Shown here in pieces: positions 9,591 to 20,861 of a stretch of DNA of 64,000 nucleotides. The stretch lies in assembly GCF_002162355.1 (NCBI RefSeq), contig NZ_CP021434.1, positions 4,642,001 through 4,706,000 of the forward strand, read 5' to 3'. A program made the translations under genes and the position numbers. This DNA comes from Tumebacillus avium (GTDB lineage: Bacteria > Bacillota > Bacilli > Tumebacillales > Tumebacillaceae). The first letter of the stretch is position 1, and the number at the start of each line of letters is the position of its first letter. The notes below the pieces were generated by a model. The model was not told where the DNA came from. It was given only the letters and a program-made list of their open reading frames with translations, and did not search any database.

Positions 9591-10490
9591 CTAATTCGCA
9601 GCGGGAAGCTTCAAGATGTCAGCCGGGTTGAGGAATTTGTCATCGACCTGATAGGCGAAAAACAAGGTGCCATACTCGCCTTTTTGCGTCAAGCCGCCGA
9701 TCTTCTGCCCGGTCTCCAGCCATGCGTCCTGTTTAACGTCGACAGTCACGAGGTGGCGGTAGATCGTTTTGCCCGCCGTGCCATGCGAAACGGTGACGGT
9801 GTAGTCTTCGCTGCCTTCTTCCTTCTCCACTTTCTCCACGATGCCTTTCGCCGCCGCTTTCACCTCGGCGCCAAGCTCCGTCTGGAAGGTCACCCCTTGC
9901 TGCTGTGCGCCGTCAAACGGAGTCTTGATCGTGCCGGTCACCGGCAGCACAAACTGCGGCGCTTCCGCTTGCGGCGTCGTGCTCGCCGGGAGCGCCAGGC
10001 TGTCCGACACATTTTGCTGCCACCACGAAGAGATCGCCGTAAGGTCGGTGTCTTGCGTCAGCGAGTGCGTCGCAAACGCTTGTACTTTTTGCGCGATCGG
10101 CGCTTGGCTTTGGAAAGTGAAATACAGCACGGCGGTCAGCGCGATGGCGCCGAGCACCTGCATCGCGCGATGTCCGGAGATGCCGGGCTCGTCCTCTTCC
10201 TCATAAAACCGCCGCCCGTTGCCGCTGTAGCCGCCATAAGCCGTACCGCCGCTGTCGTACGCCCGCGGGTGCTGATGACCACGCGCCCGCAAAAAGTCTT
10301 CATAGCTGCGCGGGTTGTTGCTCGGATGGGAGGAAAATTCCGGCTTGGCCGTCGTGACATCCCAATCGTCATCCCCCGCCGAAAACAGCGAAGAGCGGGT
10401 GGTATCTGCATATCGGTCAAATCCTTGACGCCAAGGCACCGTTTCAATCTCATCGTATCGTTTCTTCTTCCAAAAATCCCATTTGATCAT
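9591..10490 (-). CDS. spoIVFA: SpoIVFA, regulator/anchor of SpoIVFB (299 aa)
   Basis: SpoIVFA holds SpoIVFB inactive in the outer forespore membrane until cleaved by SpoIVB and CtpB. The N-terminal 115 residues are hydrophilic and cytoplasmic, one transmembrane helix lies near 117-135 (VLGAIALTAVLYFTF), and the C-terminal 110 residues form an M23/LytM-like fold. The zinc ligands of active M23 enzymes are absent (GVTFQTELG instead of an HxxxD site; LFFAYQ instead of HxH), as expected of a regulatory domain. Neighbouring spoIVFB confirms the role. Confidence 0.92.
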   Translation of the reverse strand: MIKWDFWKKKRYDEIETVPWRQGFDRYADTTRSSLFSAGDDDWDVTTAKPEFSSHPSNNPRSYEDFLRARGHQHPRAYDSGGTAYGGYSGNGRRFYEEEDEPGISGHRAMQVLGAIALTAVLYFTFQSQAPIAQKVQAFATHSLTQDTDLTAISSWWQQNVSDSLALPASTTPQAEAPQFVLPVTGTIKTPFDGAQQQGVTFQTELGAEVKAAAKGIVEKVEKEEGSEDYTVTVSHGTAGKTIYRHLVTVDVKQDAWLETGQKIGGLTQKGEYGTLFFAYQVDDKFLNPADILKLPAAN

Positions 10491-10562
10491 CGTCGATGTA
10501 CCCCCTCGTCCACATGCATTTCTCTCTCATCATATGAGTCGCAGGACGAGTTTATGAAATCG

Positions 10563-10595
10563 AAAAAGCGAGCCTGCCGATTGACAGACTCGCTT
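10563..10595 (-). terminator. Rho-independent terminator after minD
   Basis: Minus-strand stem AAGCGAGTCTGTC / GGCAGGCTCGCTT with an AATC-type loop and a short T run, between minD and spoIVFA. Confidence 0.75.
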
Positions 10596-10613
10596 GGGGT
10601 ATAAGTACTTGCT

Positions 10614-11411
10614 TTATTTGCCAAGGCCAATCATGCGCTTGACCTTGCCGAAAAATCCGATCTCATCCTGCAGGTTCATCAGCGGCACCGAATCGCCGAG
10701 GATGCGGCGGGCGATGTTGCGGTAGGCCATGCCCGCCTTGGCGTTCGGGTTCATCACGACCGGTTCGCCGGCGTTCGAGCCCTTGATGACGCCGTCATCG
10801 TCCGGCACGACTCCGAGCAGGTCGATGGCGAGCAGCGCCACGATCTCATCGAGATCGAGCATTGAACCGTCTTCCACCATATGCGGACGAATCCGGTTGA
10901 CGACCAGCTTCGGCTGGTTGAGCTTGGCCGCTTCCAAAAGCCCGATCACGCGGTCGGCGTCGCGCACAGCAGCAGCTTCCGGGTTGGTGACGACGATCGC
11001 CTTGTCCGCCCCGGAGATCGCAATCTTAAATCCTTGTTCGATGCCGGCCGGGCAGTCGATGATCACGTAGTCAAACTGCTCTTTCAAGCCTTCGACGACC
11101 GTCTTGACCGATTCCGGGGTCAAGGACGTCTTGTCTTTGGTCTGCGAAGCTGGCAGCAGATACAAGTGGTCAAAACGCTTGTCTTTGATCAACGCTTGCT
11201 CGAGGCGGCATTGTTTGGTGACAACATCGACGATGTCAAAAATGATGCGGTTCTCAAGCCCCATGACAACGTCCAAGTTGCGCAGGCCGATGTCGGTGTC
11301 GACCATGCATACTTTCTTGCCCGACAGCGCTAAGGCTGTACCGATGTTTGCGGAGGACGTGGTTTTGCCCACGCCTCCTTTCCCCGATGTAATTACAATT
11401 GCCTCTCCCAC
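10614..11411 (-). CDS. minD: Septum site-determining ATPase MinD (265 aa)
   Basis: MinD recruits MinC to the membrane to block polar septation. It has a deviant Walker A (GKGGVGKT, residues 10-17), the DTDIGLRNLD switch region and a C-terminal amphipathic membrane-targeting helix (FGKVKRMIGLGK). The frame opens at 11504, but the GTG at 11411 follows AAGGAGG at 9 bases and gives the normal N-terminus just before the P-loop. It directly follows minC. Confidence 0.97.
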   Translation of the reverse strand: MGEAIVITSGKGGVGKTTSSANIGTALALSGKKVCMVDTDIGLRNLDVVMGLENRIIFDIVDVVTKQCRLEQALIKDKRFDHLYLLPASQTKDKTSLTPESVKTVVEGLKEQFDYVIIDCPAGIEQGFKIAISGADKAIVVTNPEAAAVRDADRVIGLLEAAKLNQPKLVVNRIRPHMVEDGSMLDLDEIVALLAIDLLGVVPDDDGVIKGSNAGEPVVMNPNAKAGMAYRNIARRILGDSVPLMNLQDEIGFFGKVKRMIGLGK

Positions 11412-11430
11412 TCTTAGTTCCCTCCTTAAA

Positions 11431-12105
11431 TCAATCACGGGCCCTAATGCTATATAGATGGCTGAGTTTATCGACCGCCATTTGACGTTCGCGCAAGTAG
11501 GCAAACTCCATTTCCGTCTCCAAAGGCTGCGTTTCGCCTGTGTCCGGCGCGCGGCTGATCACATCGTGAATCCGCAGTTGGGACGGCTGAAAAAATACGG
11601 CTGCGATGACCGCTTCCTCATTGCCTTTGCATCCGGCATGCGCCATGCCGCGCAGTGTACCCATTACAAAAATGTCGCCCGTCGCCAGCACCTGGCCGCC
11701 CGGGTTGATATCGCCGATCACCACAACATCGCCGTCATGCTCGATCACTTGACCCGATCGGACCGTGCCATAGTGGACGCGCTGCGACGGCTTCGGCAGT
11801 TGAATCATCGCATCCCAGGCCGATTGAAACTCTTGGATGATCAGATTGCCGTGACTGGAAAGCTTCTTGCGAACCTTCGCTTCCTGTTCGGCGGAGAACT
11901 TGCGACCCCCGGTCTGTATCGTGACTTTGATGATCGGACCCGCCAGCAGTTGACGGTGAGTGCCGTTCACCTTCTCTTCCAGATCTTCCAGGATCTCATC
12001 CAGAGAACACTCATCATGTAAGATGAAGACCAGTCCATCACGGATCCCCTTGATCGTCACGGGCGTTCTGGTTCGTAGTGTTTCACATCCCGTTTGATGT
12101 CCCAT
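11431..12105 (-). CDS. minC: Septum site-determining protein MinC (224 aa)
   Basis: Inhibitor of FtsZ polymerisation acting with MinD. The N-terminal domain (about 1-105) is followed by the beta-helical C-terminal domain with GDVVVIGDINPGGQVLATGDIFVMGTLRGMAHAG, the hallmark of MinC. RBS GGAGG lies at good spacing. Twenty bases separate it from minD. Confidence 0.96.
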   Translation of the reverse strand: MGHQTGCETLRTRTPVTIKGIRDGLVFILHDECSLDEILEDLEEKVNGTHRQLLAGPIIKVTIQTGGRKFSAEQEAKVRKKLSSHGNLIIQEFQSAWDAMIQLPKPSQRVHYGTVRSGQVIEHDGDVVVIGDINPGGQVLATGDIFVMGTLRGMAHAGCKGNEEAVIAAVFFQPSQLRIHDVISRAPDTGETQPLETEMEFAYLRERQMAVDKLSHLYSIRARD

Positions 12106-12162
12106 GCCGGTCCTCCTGTTAAAAACACTCGCATTGCATCGTAACTTATTCGTGAAAGATTT

Positions 12163-14076
12163 CTATTTTCCTTCACTCAAGGTGAGTTGTTTCTGTTCTT
12201 TCAGCTTAAAGTACGTATCGAACATTTTTTTCGCAATTGGACCAACGCTGTCATAGGAGTGCGAGTTCTTTTTGTTATCCGGGATGATGATCGCGATCGC
12301 CACTTCCGGATTGTCGTAAGGAGCGTAGCCGACGAACAGGGAGTTCTCAGTGCCGCGCCCCGTCTCCGCCGTGCCGGTTTTGCCTGCGACCGGGTAGCGG
12401 AAATCGTGCAGCACGGAGTAGAACGTGCCGTACGGCTGGGCAATTACGTCGCGCATCCCGCGCTGGACGAGGTCGATCTGTTCATCGGTAAACGAGAGCT
12501 TGTTTAACACTTTCGGCTGGAACTTCTTCACCTGCTTGTTGTCCGGGCCGATGATCTCGCTGACGACGTGCGGCTCCATCCGCTTGCCGTCGTTGGCGAT
12601 CGTCGAAACGTATTGCGCCAGCTGCATCAAGGTGTAATGCTCCGACTGGCCGATCGCCGAAAACGCCAGGTCGCCTGCGTTTTTCTCTTCGGTTACCCCG
12701 CCTTGCTCTTCATACGGCAAGTCGACGCCGGTCTTGACTTTGCCCAGGCCAAACTCGGCATGGTACGCCAAGATCTTCTTCATCGAAGCCGGCAGATAGC
12801 TGTCGAGGAACGTGCTGACTTCAGCATTGCTCATGTAGTCGTTGTACTTCCCGAAGCGTTTGAAAATGTCGATCATGTAGACGTTCGAAGATACGGCCAG
12901 CGCCTTGACCGGATCGACATAGCCGAGCGCCTGCCAGGAGGAGATCATGTTCGGCTTGCCGTCGATCGTCCAGCCGACCTGAATCGCGCCGGAGTCATAC
13001 AGGCCGGAACTCGGATAGATCATGCCTTCCTTGAGACCGATCAGCACGGTCGACATCTTCACCGTCGAACCCGGCTGATACACCTGCTGAATCGCGCGGT
13101 TCATGATCCCGGGCAGGATCATCTCGTTGTATTCTTTGGTGCTGAAACCTTTGATATATAAGTTCGGATCGAAGTCCGGGTAGCTTGCCATCGAGAGGAT
13201 TTCCCCCGTTTTCGGGTTCATCGCGATCGCCGCTGCGTGTTCAACCGTCGAAACGGAGCCTTTGAGCGCCTGAATCTGATCTTTCAGCGCCTGCTCGGTG
13301 GCCGCCTGCAGGTCTTTGTCGAGCGTGAGGATCAAGTCGTGGCCTTTGACCGGGTCTTCCGTGCGCTTGTCTTGCAGCGGCTGGTAGTTGCGGTTGACTT
13401 CGACTTTCAGCGTCCCGTTTTGACCGTGCAGGAATTCTTCATATTGCTTCTCCACGCCGGCCCAGCCGACGATCTCATTTTGCTCATAGCCTTTGGCCTT
13501 GTAGCTTTCCCACTCTTCTTCGTCGATGTTGTTCAGGTAGCCGAGCACATGCGATCCGGAGTTGTTGAACCGGTAGCTGCGGATCGGCTCGACGACCACG
13601 TTGATGCCAGGCAGTTCGTTGGCGTGCTCCCGGACATACGCCACCTGCTGCGGCTTGGCATCGGAAATGATTTTGCGGGCGATGGTCCGGCCGTATTTTT
13701 CTGCTTCCGGGTCCATCTTCTCGTACATCTCTTCCGGGGTCATCTCAAAGATCTGATGCAGTTCGCCGATCAGGTCCATCGAATTCTGACCCACTCCGCT
13801 CAGGATCTGATAGGTGATCGTAAACGCGGGCTTGTTCCCGACAAGCTCGACTTTATCCCGGTCATAAATGCTGCCGCGCGGCGCCGGAATGGACAATTCG
13901 ATATAGCGGTTGGTCTCGGCGCTCGCCAAAAACGTTTCCCCTTGCGAGAGCTGCACGAAGCTCAGACGGAAGATCAGCACGGCCAGCGCGAAAAAGATGA
14001 TCACAAACAACAGGCTCATGCGCTTCGAGGCGCCGGTCAGCTTTTCTTTATCCTGGTTCGTCACGACAACGTTCAC
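12163..14076 (-). CDS. mrdA: Class B penicillin-binding protein, PBP2/MrdA-like transpeptidase (637 aa)
   Basis: A peptidoglycan D,D-transpeptidase of the elongasome. A short cytoplasmic start and one membrane helix (about 20-41) precede the PBP dimerisation domain (APRGSIYDR near 65) and the transpeptidase domain with all three active-site motifs: STVK 337-340 (nucleophile Ser337), SSN 396-398 and KTG 566-568. Downstream of mreBCD, hence elongation rather than division. The GTG start at 14076 lies very near a GAGAGG; a second in-frame GTG at 14064 is better spaced from AGGGGTG, so the true start may be four codons later. Confidence 0.92.
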   Translation of the reverse strand: MNVVVTNQDKEKLTGASKRMSLLFVIIFFALAVLIFRLSFVQLSQGETFLASAETNRYIELSIPAPRGSIYDRDKVELVGNKPAFTITYQILSGVGQNSMDLIGELHQIFEMTPEEMYEKMDPEAEKYGRTIARKIISDAKPQQVAYVREHANELPGINVVVEPIRSYRFNNSGSHVLGYLNNIDEEEWESYKAKGYEQNEIVGWAGVEKQYEEFLHGQNGTLKVEVNRNYQPLQDKRTEDPVKGHDLILTLDKDLQAATEQALKDQIQALKGSVSTVEHAAAIAMNPKTGEILSMASYPDFDPNLYIKGFSTKEYNEMILPGIMNRAIQQVYQPGSTVKMSTVLIGLKEGMIYPSSGLYDSGAIQVGWTIDGKPNMISSWQALGYVDPVKALAVSSNVYMIDIFKRFGKYNDYMSNAEVSTFLDSYLPASMKKILAYHAEFGLGKVKTGVDLPYEEQGGVTEEKNAGDLAFSAIGQSEHYTLMQLAQYVSTIANDGKRMEPHVVSEIIGPDNKQVKKFQPKVLNKLSFTDEQIDLVQRGMRDVIAQPYGTFYSVLHDFRYPVAGKTGTAETGRGTENSLFVGYAPYDNPEVAIAIIIPDNKKNSHSYDSVGPIAKKMFDTYFKLKEQKQLTLSEGK

Positions 14077-14163
14077 CCCTCTCCCATTGTTTCATCGAAA
14101 AGAGCCACGAAGAGCAGCGCAAACTTGACGTTTCGCCGTACCACGTGGCTGAAAGGACAACAA

Positions 14164-14673
14164 TTACAAGGATTCTTCAGCCAAGCTTCTGTTGCGTTCC
14201 GTCGCCAGCAATTTGACAGACGGGACATACAAAAGCAAAGCAAAGATTCCGTTCCAGATCATGATGCGCACCGTATGCGTCACCGCCGCCATCAGGTCGA
14301 CGTGCGCATAGCCGAACAAGCGGCTCAGTCCGTACGCGGTGAGTTCGGCGAGGAAGCTGTACCCAAGCATGATCAGGATGACCATGACCAGTTGGCGCGT
14401 CCAATACGAGCGGAACGTCATGCCGGCAAAATAGCCGACCGTCGCAAACGTATACGCATACAGCCCCAGATAGGTGCCAAACAGGATATCTTGAATCAGG
14501 CCGATCAAAAGGCCGCAATACAAAGCGGTCAGCGACCCGCGCATCATGCTGACGTACAGCAGGAAGACCACGATAAGATTCGGCGCGATAAAGGAGAACG
14601 GCTGTACCTGCAGGACGGTAGACTGCACGACCAGCGCCCCCATCAAAGTAAGGAGTATCAGCAGCGGATGCAT
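14164..14673 (-). CDS. mreD: Rod shape-determining protein MreD (169 aa)
   Basis: An integral membrane protein with about five hydrophobic segments, a PFSFIAPNLIVVFLLYVS segment and a small basic C-terminus. Part of the MreBCD elongasome. It starts nine bases after mreC and precedes the PBP2 gene, the standard mre operon order. Confidence 0.93.
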   Translation of the reverse strand: MHPLLILLTLMGALVVQSTVLQVQPFSFIAPNLIVVFLLYVSMMRGSLTALYCGLLIGLIQDILFGTYLGLYAYTFATVGYFAGMTFRSYWTRQLVMVILIMLGYSFLAELTAYGLSRLFGYAHVDLMAAVTHTVRIMIWNGIFALLLYVPSVKLLATERNRSLAEESL

Positions 14674-14681
14674 CTTCTCAC

Positions 14682-15557
14682 CTACCTTGCTTCAGCCTTG
14701 GCTTTTTTCACTACATAGAGGAATTCCAAGGAGCCGAGGCTGGCAGCCGGCTCGATCTCTGCCGTCTGGGTCAGGCCCAGTTTGTCTTCGGTCACGCTCG
14801 CGATCTTCCCGATGTACAAGTTGGCCGGAAAGAGCGTGTAGGCGAGGCCGGAGGTGACAACATTCTGGCCTTTTTCCACTTTGGTGTCGAGCGTGATGCC
14901 CGTCATCTCCACCCGCACCTTGTCGGTGTGCGACAAGTCATTGGTGGCGCCGCTGACGATGCCGTACGCGATGTTTTTCTCATCGTTGTTCAAGACTTTT
15001 GCTGAGATCCCCATTCGTTCTTTGTCGGTGAGGAGCAGCACTTTGGAATGGTACGGCGTGACTTCATAGACGCGGCCGACCAGCCCTTTATTGGCGGTGA
15101 TGACCGCCATGTCTTTCTCGACGCCGCTCTTGCTGCCGACGTCGATGGTGATTTCTTTGTTCCACGAGGACGGGCTGCGCCCGACAACGTTGGCAGACAC
15201 GAGGTCAAATTGACCGGAGATGTCTTTGAGCTTGTAGAGATCGTCTTTGAGCTTTTTGTTCTCCCGTTGCAGCACTTCCACCTGAATCGCCATCGAAGAA
15301 TAGTCGTTCAGGTTGGACTTGAGCTTGGCGTTCTCCTCATACAATGCTTTGATGTTCTGAATTTCCTCAAAGAAGCCGGCAACGTGGTGCACAGGAGCGT
15401 AGATGACGCCCTGCACCCAACCGAACGCGTCGATGAGGAATGCTTCCGGCCATGTCGGCTTCTCCCGCTCCCGCAGCGTCAGACCAACCAAAGCGGCGAG
15501 CAAGATGAAACTGGCCAGAAGCGCCATCATTCTCTTGCTTGTAAAAAATCGGGTCAC
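14682..15557 (-). CDS. mreC: Rod shape-determining protein MreC (291 aa)
   Basis: The product has an N-terminal membrane helix (about 10-27), a coiled coil (about 65-110, ENAKLKSNLND...ENKKLKDDLYKL) and a beta-barrel periplasmic-type domain with the SxGVEKDMAVI and ANKGLVGRVYEV segments. It scaffolds MreB and PBP2. GTG start at 15557 with AAGGAAG somewhat far upstream. Confidence 0.95.
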   Translation of the reverse strand: MTRFFTSKRMMALLASFILLAALVGLTLREREKPTWPEAFLIDAFGWVQGVIYAPVHHVAGFFEEIQNIKALYEENAKLKSNLNDYSSMAIQVEVLQRENKKLKDDLYKLKDISGQFDLVSANVVGRSPSSWNKEITIDVGSKSGVEKDMAVITANKGLVGRVYEVTPYHSKVLLLTDKERMGISAKVLNNDEKNIAYGIVSGATNDLSHTDKVRVEMTGITLDTKVEKGQNVVTSGLAYTLFPANLYIGKIASVTEDKLGLTQTAEIEPAASLGSLEFLYVVKKAKAEAR

Positions 15558-15597
15558 CCGTTACCCACTTCCTTTTGTAACGCCTGATAGGGCTGTA

Positions 15598-16638
<1,041 letters not shown>

Positions 16639-16719
16639 TTACTCCTTCCCGAAACCTGAGGGGACAAGTTATGTTAACAACTGATTATTATACAGCATGA
16701 GACAGGGCTATGCCTAGTG

Positions 16720-17424
16720 TTACAGCCAGCCTTTTTCCTGCATGCTTATGTAGCAATTTTCGCCGATGATGATGTGGTCAAGCAGTTCAATACCCAGGAT
16801 CTGTCCGGCTTCCACCAGACGGCGGGTCACTTTTACATCATCAAAACTTGGCGTCGGGTCACCGCTTGGGTGGTTGTGCAGGCAAATGATCGAAGCGGCG
16901 CTTTTCTTGAGCGCAGTCTTGTAAATTTCGCGCGGATGAGCGATCGAGGAGTCCAGCGAACCGATCGACACGATCTCTTCCCCGATCAAGCGGTTTTTCG
17001 TGTCCAGATGGAGCACGAAAAAATGCTCTTTCAGGTGAAATCGCAAGCGGTCCATCATGTAATCTGCCGCATCTTTCGGTGATGCGAACGTCGGGCGCGC
17101 TTCGTTTTTCACGCGTGCGACCCGGCGTCCGATCTCGATGGCAGCCTTCAGCTCTGTGGCTTTGGCCACCCCGACACCCGGCAGTGCAGTCAGTTCACTC
17201 AGATCCGCGTCGATCAGGTATCGGATACCGCCAAGGCGTTTCAAAATCTGCTCGGCCAAATCGACCGCCGAACAGCCGCGGGAGCCCGTGCGAAGCAAGA
17301 TGGCGAGCAGTTCCGCATTGCTGAGCGATTCTGCGCCATGAAGCATCATGCGTTCGCGCGGGCGGTCTTCCTTTGGGATCTCCCGCACCAGCACCGGCTG
17401 ACTTGCGTGCAGTACTGCACCCAT
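16720..17424 (-). CDS. radC: RadC family JAMM-domain protein (234 aa)
   Basis: An N-terminal helix-hairpin-helix region (LPGVGVAKATELKAAIE, about 80-100) is followed by a JAMM domain with LHNHPSGDPTPSFDD (His183, His185, Ser193, Asp196). Long annotated as DNA repair protein RadC; biochemical function remains unsettled. The start at 17424 follows CAGGTG at six bases; a GTG three codons upstream is less likely. Located between maf and mreB as in Bacillus. Confidence 0.94.
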   Translation of the reverse strand: MGAVLHASQPVLVREIPKEDRPRERMMLHGAESLSNAELLAILLRTGSRGCSAVDLAEQILKRLGGIRYLIDADLSELTALPGVGVAKATELKAAIEIGRRVARVKNEARPTFASPKDAADYMMDRLRFHLKEHFFVLHLDTKNRLIGEEIVSIGSLDSSIAHPREIYKTALKKSAASIICLHNHPSGDPTPSFDDVKVTRRLVEAGQILGIELLDHIIIGENCYISMQEKGWL

Positions 17425-17429
17425 GCCGG

Positions 17430-18029
17430 TCACCTGCCTTCTGGTGATGCCAAGACTTCAAATCCGAAACGCACCAAATGATCCGCCACACGGGAGACAG
17501 GCAAGCCAACTACGTTAAAATAGTCGCCTTGAATCTCCGGAATGAAAGCGGAAGCAGCCCCTTGAATGCCGTAAGCGCCCGCCTTGTCCATCGGATGGCC
17601 GCTGGCCACATAACGCGCGATGAGTTCCGGGGACAGTTCTTTCATCACCACTCGGGTGCCGCAAACGTCGCGCACTTCCTGCCCGCCGCCCGCTTCCACA
17701 AAAGCGATCCCTGTATACACCATATGCGCATGTCCGGACAACTTGGACAACATTCTTTTCGCATCTTCTTCATCAACCGGCTTGCCAAGGATGACCCCAT
17801 CGCTTACAACAATGGTGTCCGCACCGAGGACGAGCCCATGAGATAAAGAATTCGCAACTGCTTTGGCCTTTCTGTACGCCAGCTCTTGGACAAGTTCCAC
17901 CGGGTCGACGCCCGGTTCAAACGATTCGTCCACATCGCTCACAATCACTTCGAATGACATTCCCAGACCCGCCAGAAGCTCTTTCCGGCGCGGAGATCCG
18001 GATGCCAGCACCAACAGCTTATCCTGCAT
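17430..18029 (-). CDS. maf: Maf/YhdE family nucleotide pyrophosphatase (199 aa)
   Basis: House-cleaning NTP pyrophosphatase family that also inhibits septation in B. subtilis. Starts LVLASGSPRRKELL, with the SDVDE motif, AYRKAKAV and VLGADTIV, and the KAGAYGIQG block. The ATG at 18029 gives the standard N-terminus; the longer frame from 18074 adds an unlikely basic extension. It ends five bases before radC starts. Confidence 0.95.
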   Translation of the reverse strand: MQDKLLVLASGSPRRKELLAGLGMSFEVIVSDVDESFEPGVDPVELVQELAYRKAKAVANSLSHGLVLGADTIVVSDGVILGKPVDEEDAKRMLSKLSGHAHMVYTGIAFVEAGGGQEVRDVCGTRVVMKELSPELIARYVASGHPMDKAGAYGIQGAASAFIPEIQGDYFNVVGLPVSRVADHLVRFGFEVLASPEGR

Positions 18030-18210
18030 AGCGGCCCTTCGCCTCCATGTTCGTTTTCCAAGAAACAGATGCACAATACCGTTTCTGGCTACTCTGGATT
18101 ATTTTAGTCTGTCCTGGAAAAAGAAAAGCTATGTCCATGATAATATACTCTTTATCTTGTTGACTGTCCAGAACAGAACGGCGACAGAAGTTGACACGAA
18201 TTTGACAAAG

Positions 18211-18236
18211 AAAAACCCGCCCCGTTTCAGGCGGAT
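18211..18236 (-). terminator. Rho-independent terminator after the aspartase gene
   Basis: Minus-strand CCGCC / GGCGG stem with a TGAAACGG-type loop, followed by TTTTT. Confidence 0.65.
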
Positions 18237-18249
18237 CTTTCTTCCTGCA

Positions 18250-19668
<1,419 letters not shown>

Positions 19669-19738
19669 GATAGAGGGCAACTCCTTTGTGTATATACCAA
19701 ATGTTACTCTATCGTACCATACTTTACCGTTTCATCCA

Positions 19739-20617
19739 TTAGAGTTCATCATAGCTTTTCTTGATCACTTGTCCTACATAGCCAAGCTTGGTATTGAGCT
19801 GCAGATAGTTGTTCTTCTGCTTGCCGGTCAGCCCGACATCCACAGTGAGCACAGTGATGCCGTGTTTTTGCTTCAGAGCGGACAGCTCCTTCATTCGATT
19901 CTGGCTCCACTGGTCTTTGCTCACGACCTTCGGGTCAAAATCTTCCCACAAGATGCCGTCAATGTAAGGCGCGGTGCGGTCTTTCAGCGCGGTCAGGCCC
20001 CAGTTTTGCACGATCGCCTGTGCCGGGAATGCGGCGCGCAGCGTTGCGACAAACTTCACCGCACCTTCGCGCTGGCGAGTGGAAACATCGGCCGGCCAGA
20101 TGCCGTCATCCGCGTTGCCCATCGTATCGAGGAACACGCCGTTCAGCCCTTTGGCGAGCACGTGGCTGCGATAGTCTTCGAGGAGCAGCTCGGAGTAGTG
20201 CGCGCTGTTGATATCCATCGACCAGGACTCCCAGTCCGAACGGAAGTCGCGCTTGCCTTTGATGGTCAGGTAGTCGGCCGAAGTCGCCTTCTTGAGCAAC
20301 TCGGAGTCCTTGTACTGCTCCAGCACGCTCAGGTAGCCGAGCACTTTGACCCCTTGTTGCTTCAAGATATCGACTTGAGCCTTGGTCCAAAGGCGCGGTT
20401 CGATGACGACCAGGTCATAGGCGGTCAGCTTTTGCAAGGCGGCCTTCTTCGGCTCGCCGTAGTAGATTGTATAGGAATCAATCCCGGCCAGGGAGCTGGG
20501 CTTCGGCTTGACGGCAGTTGCCTTCGTCTGAGCCAATGCGACGTTTGCCGCAGCTGCCCCCGTGACCAGAGAGACTGCAAGACAGAGGGTCGAGAGGTTA
20601 CGCATCATTTTTTTCAT
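19739..20617 (-). CDS. Secreted GH114/TM1410-like endo-alpha-1,4-polygalactosaminidase-type hydrolase (292 aa)
   Basis: A signal peptide with cleavage near VALAQ (about residue 29) precedes a TIM-barrel-like domain with TIYYGEP, YDLVVIEP, VLGYLSV, GVFLDTMGN and IVQNWG, matching the GH114 (TM1410/PelA N-terminal-like) family that cleaves partly deacetylated galactosaminoglycan. Likely role: remodelling or degradation of a cationic exopolysaccharide. The ATG at 20617 has AAGGAG ten bases upstream. The leader contains a c-di-GMP riboswitch and a terminator, so expression follows the motile/sessile second messenger. Confidence 0.82.
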   Translation of the reverse strand: MKKMMRNLSTLCLAVSLVTGAAAANVALAQTKATAVKPKPSSLAGIDSYTIYYGEPKKAALQKLTAYDLVVIEPRLWTKAQVDILKQQGVKVLGYLSVLEQYKDSELLKKATSADYLTIKGKRDFRSDWESWSMDINSAHYSELLLEDYRSHVLAKGLNGVFLDTMGNADDGIWPADVSTRQREGAVKFVATLRAAFPAQAIVQNWGLTALKDRTAPYIDGILWEDFDPKVVSKDQWSQNRMKELSALKQKHGITVLTVDVGLTGKQKNNYLQLNTKLGYVGQVIKKSYDEL

Positions 20618-20645
20618 GAGGTCTACGCTCCTTGTTGCAAATATG

Positions 20646-20676
20646 AAAAACGCCCTCTCCGTATAAGGAAGGGCGC
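20646..20676 (-). terminator. Riboswitch-linked rho-independent terminator
   Basis: Minus-strand CGCCCT...AGGGCG hairpin followed by TTTTTC, between the c-di-GMP aptamer and the glycosidase start, so it is the probable expression platform. Confidence 0.8.
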
Positions 20677-20727
20677 TGGATATCTGCACTGTAACAGCAA
20701 CAGAGTGTGGCAGAGTAAGGTCTGCCT

Positions 20728-20815
20728 CCTGCAACCTGGCTGTCTGTGACGGCGATCTGCCGTCCGAAGACCCATGGCTTTGCGTCCTTGCCTTTCGACA
20801 AGTTTGCCCTTACCC
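20728..20815 (-). ncRNA. c-di-GMP-I (GEMM) riboswitch aptamer
   Basis: Reading the minus strand, GGGCAAACTTGTCGAAAGGC, then GGACGCAAAGCCATGGG, a GGACGGCAGATCGCCGTC hairpin and the closing GCCAGGTTGC reproduce the GEMM-I consensus (the ACGCAAAGCC core and the tetraloop-receptor-like end). It lies in the leader of the GH114 gene, downstream of a sigma-A promoter and upstream of a terminator. A short reading frame across it is a shadow. Confidence 0.92.
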
Positions 20816-20831
20816 GTATGAGGTTACCCCT

Positions 20832-20861
20832 ATTGTAAATGCCGCACACACGCTTTGTCTA
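20832..20861 (-). promoter_or_regulatory. Sigma-A promoter for the c-di-GMP riboswitch transcript
   Basis: TAGACA (20861-20856) and TACAAT (20837-20832) with an 18-base spacer. The -35 box overlaps the stop codon of the SpoIIB-like gene. Confidence 0.7.

Noticed and set aside
20598-20849. 83-codon minus-strand frame before the GH114 gene
   Set aside because: It lies across the c-di-GMP aptamer and terminator and has no ribosome binding site; it is leader RNA.
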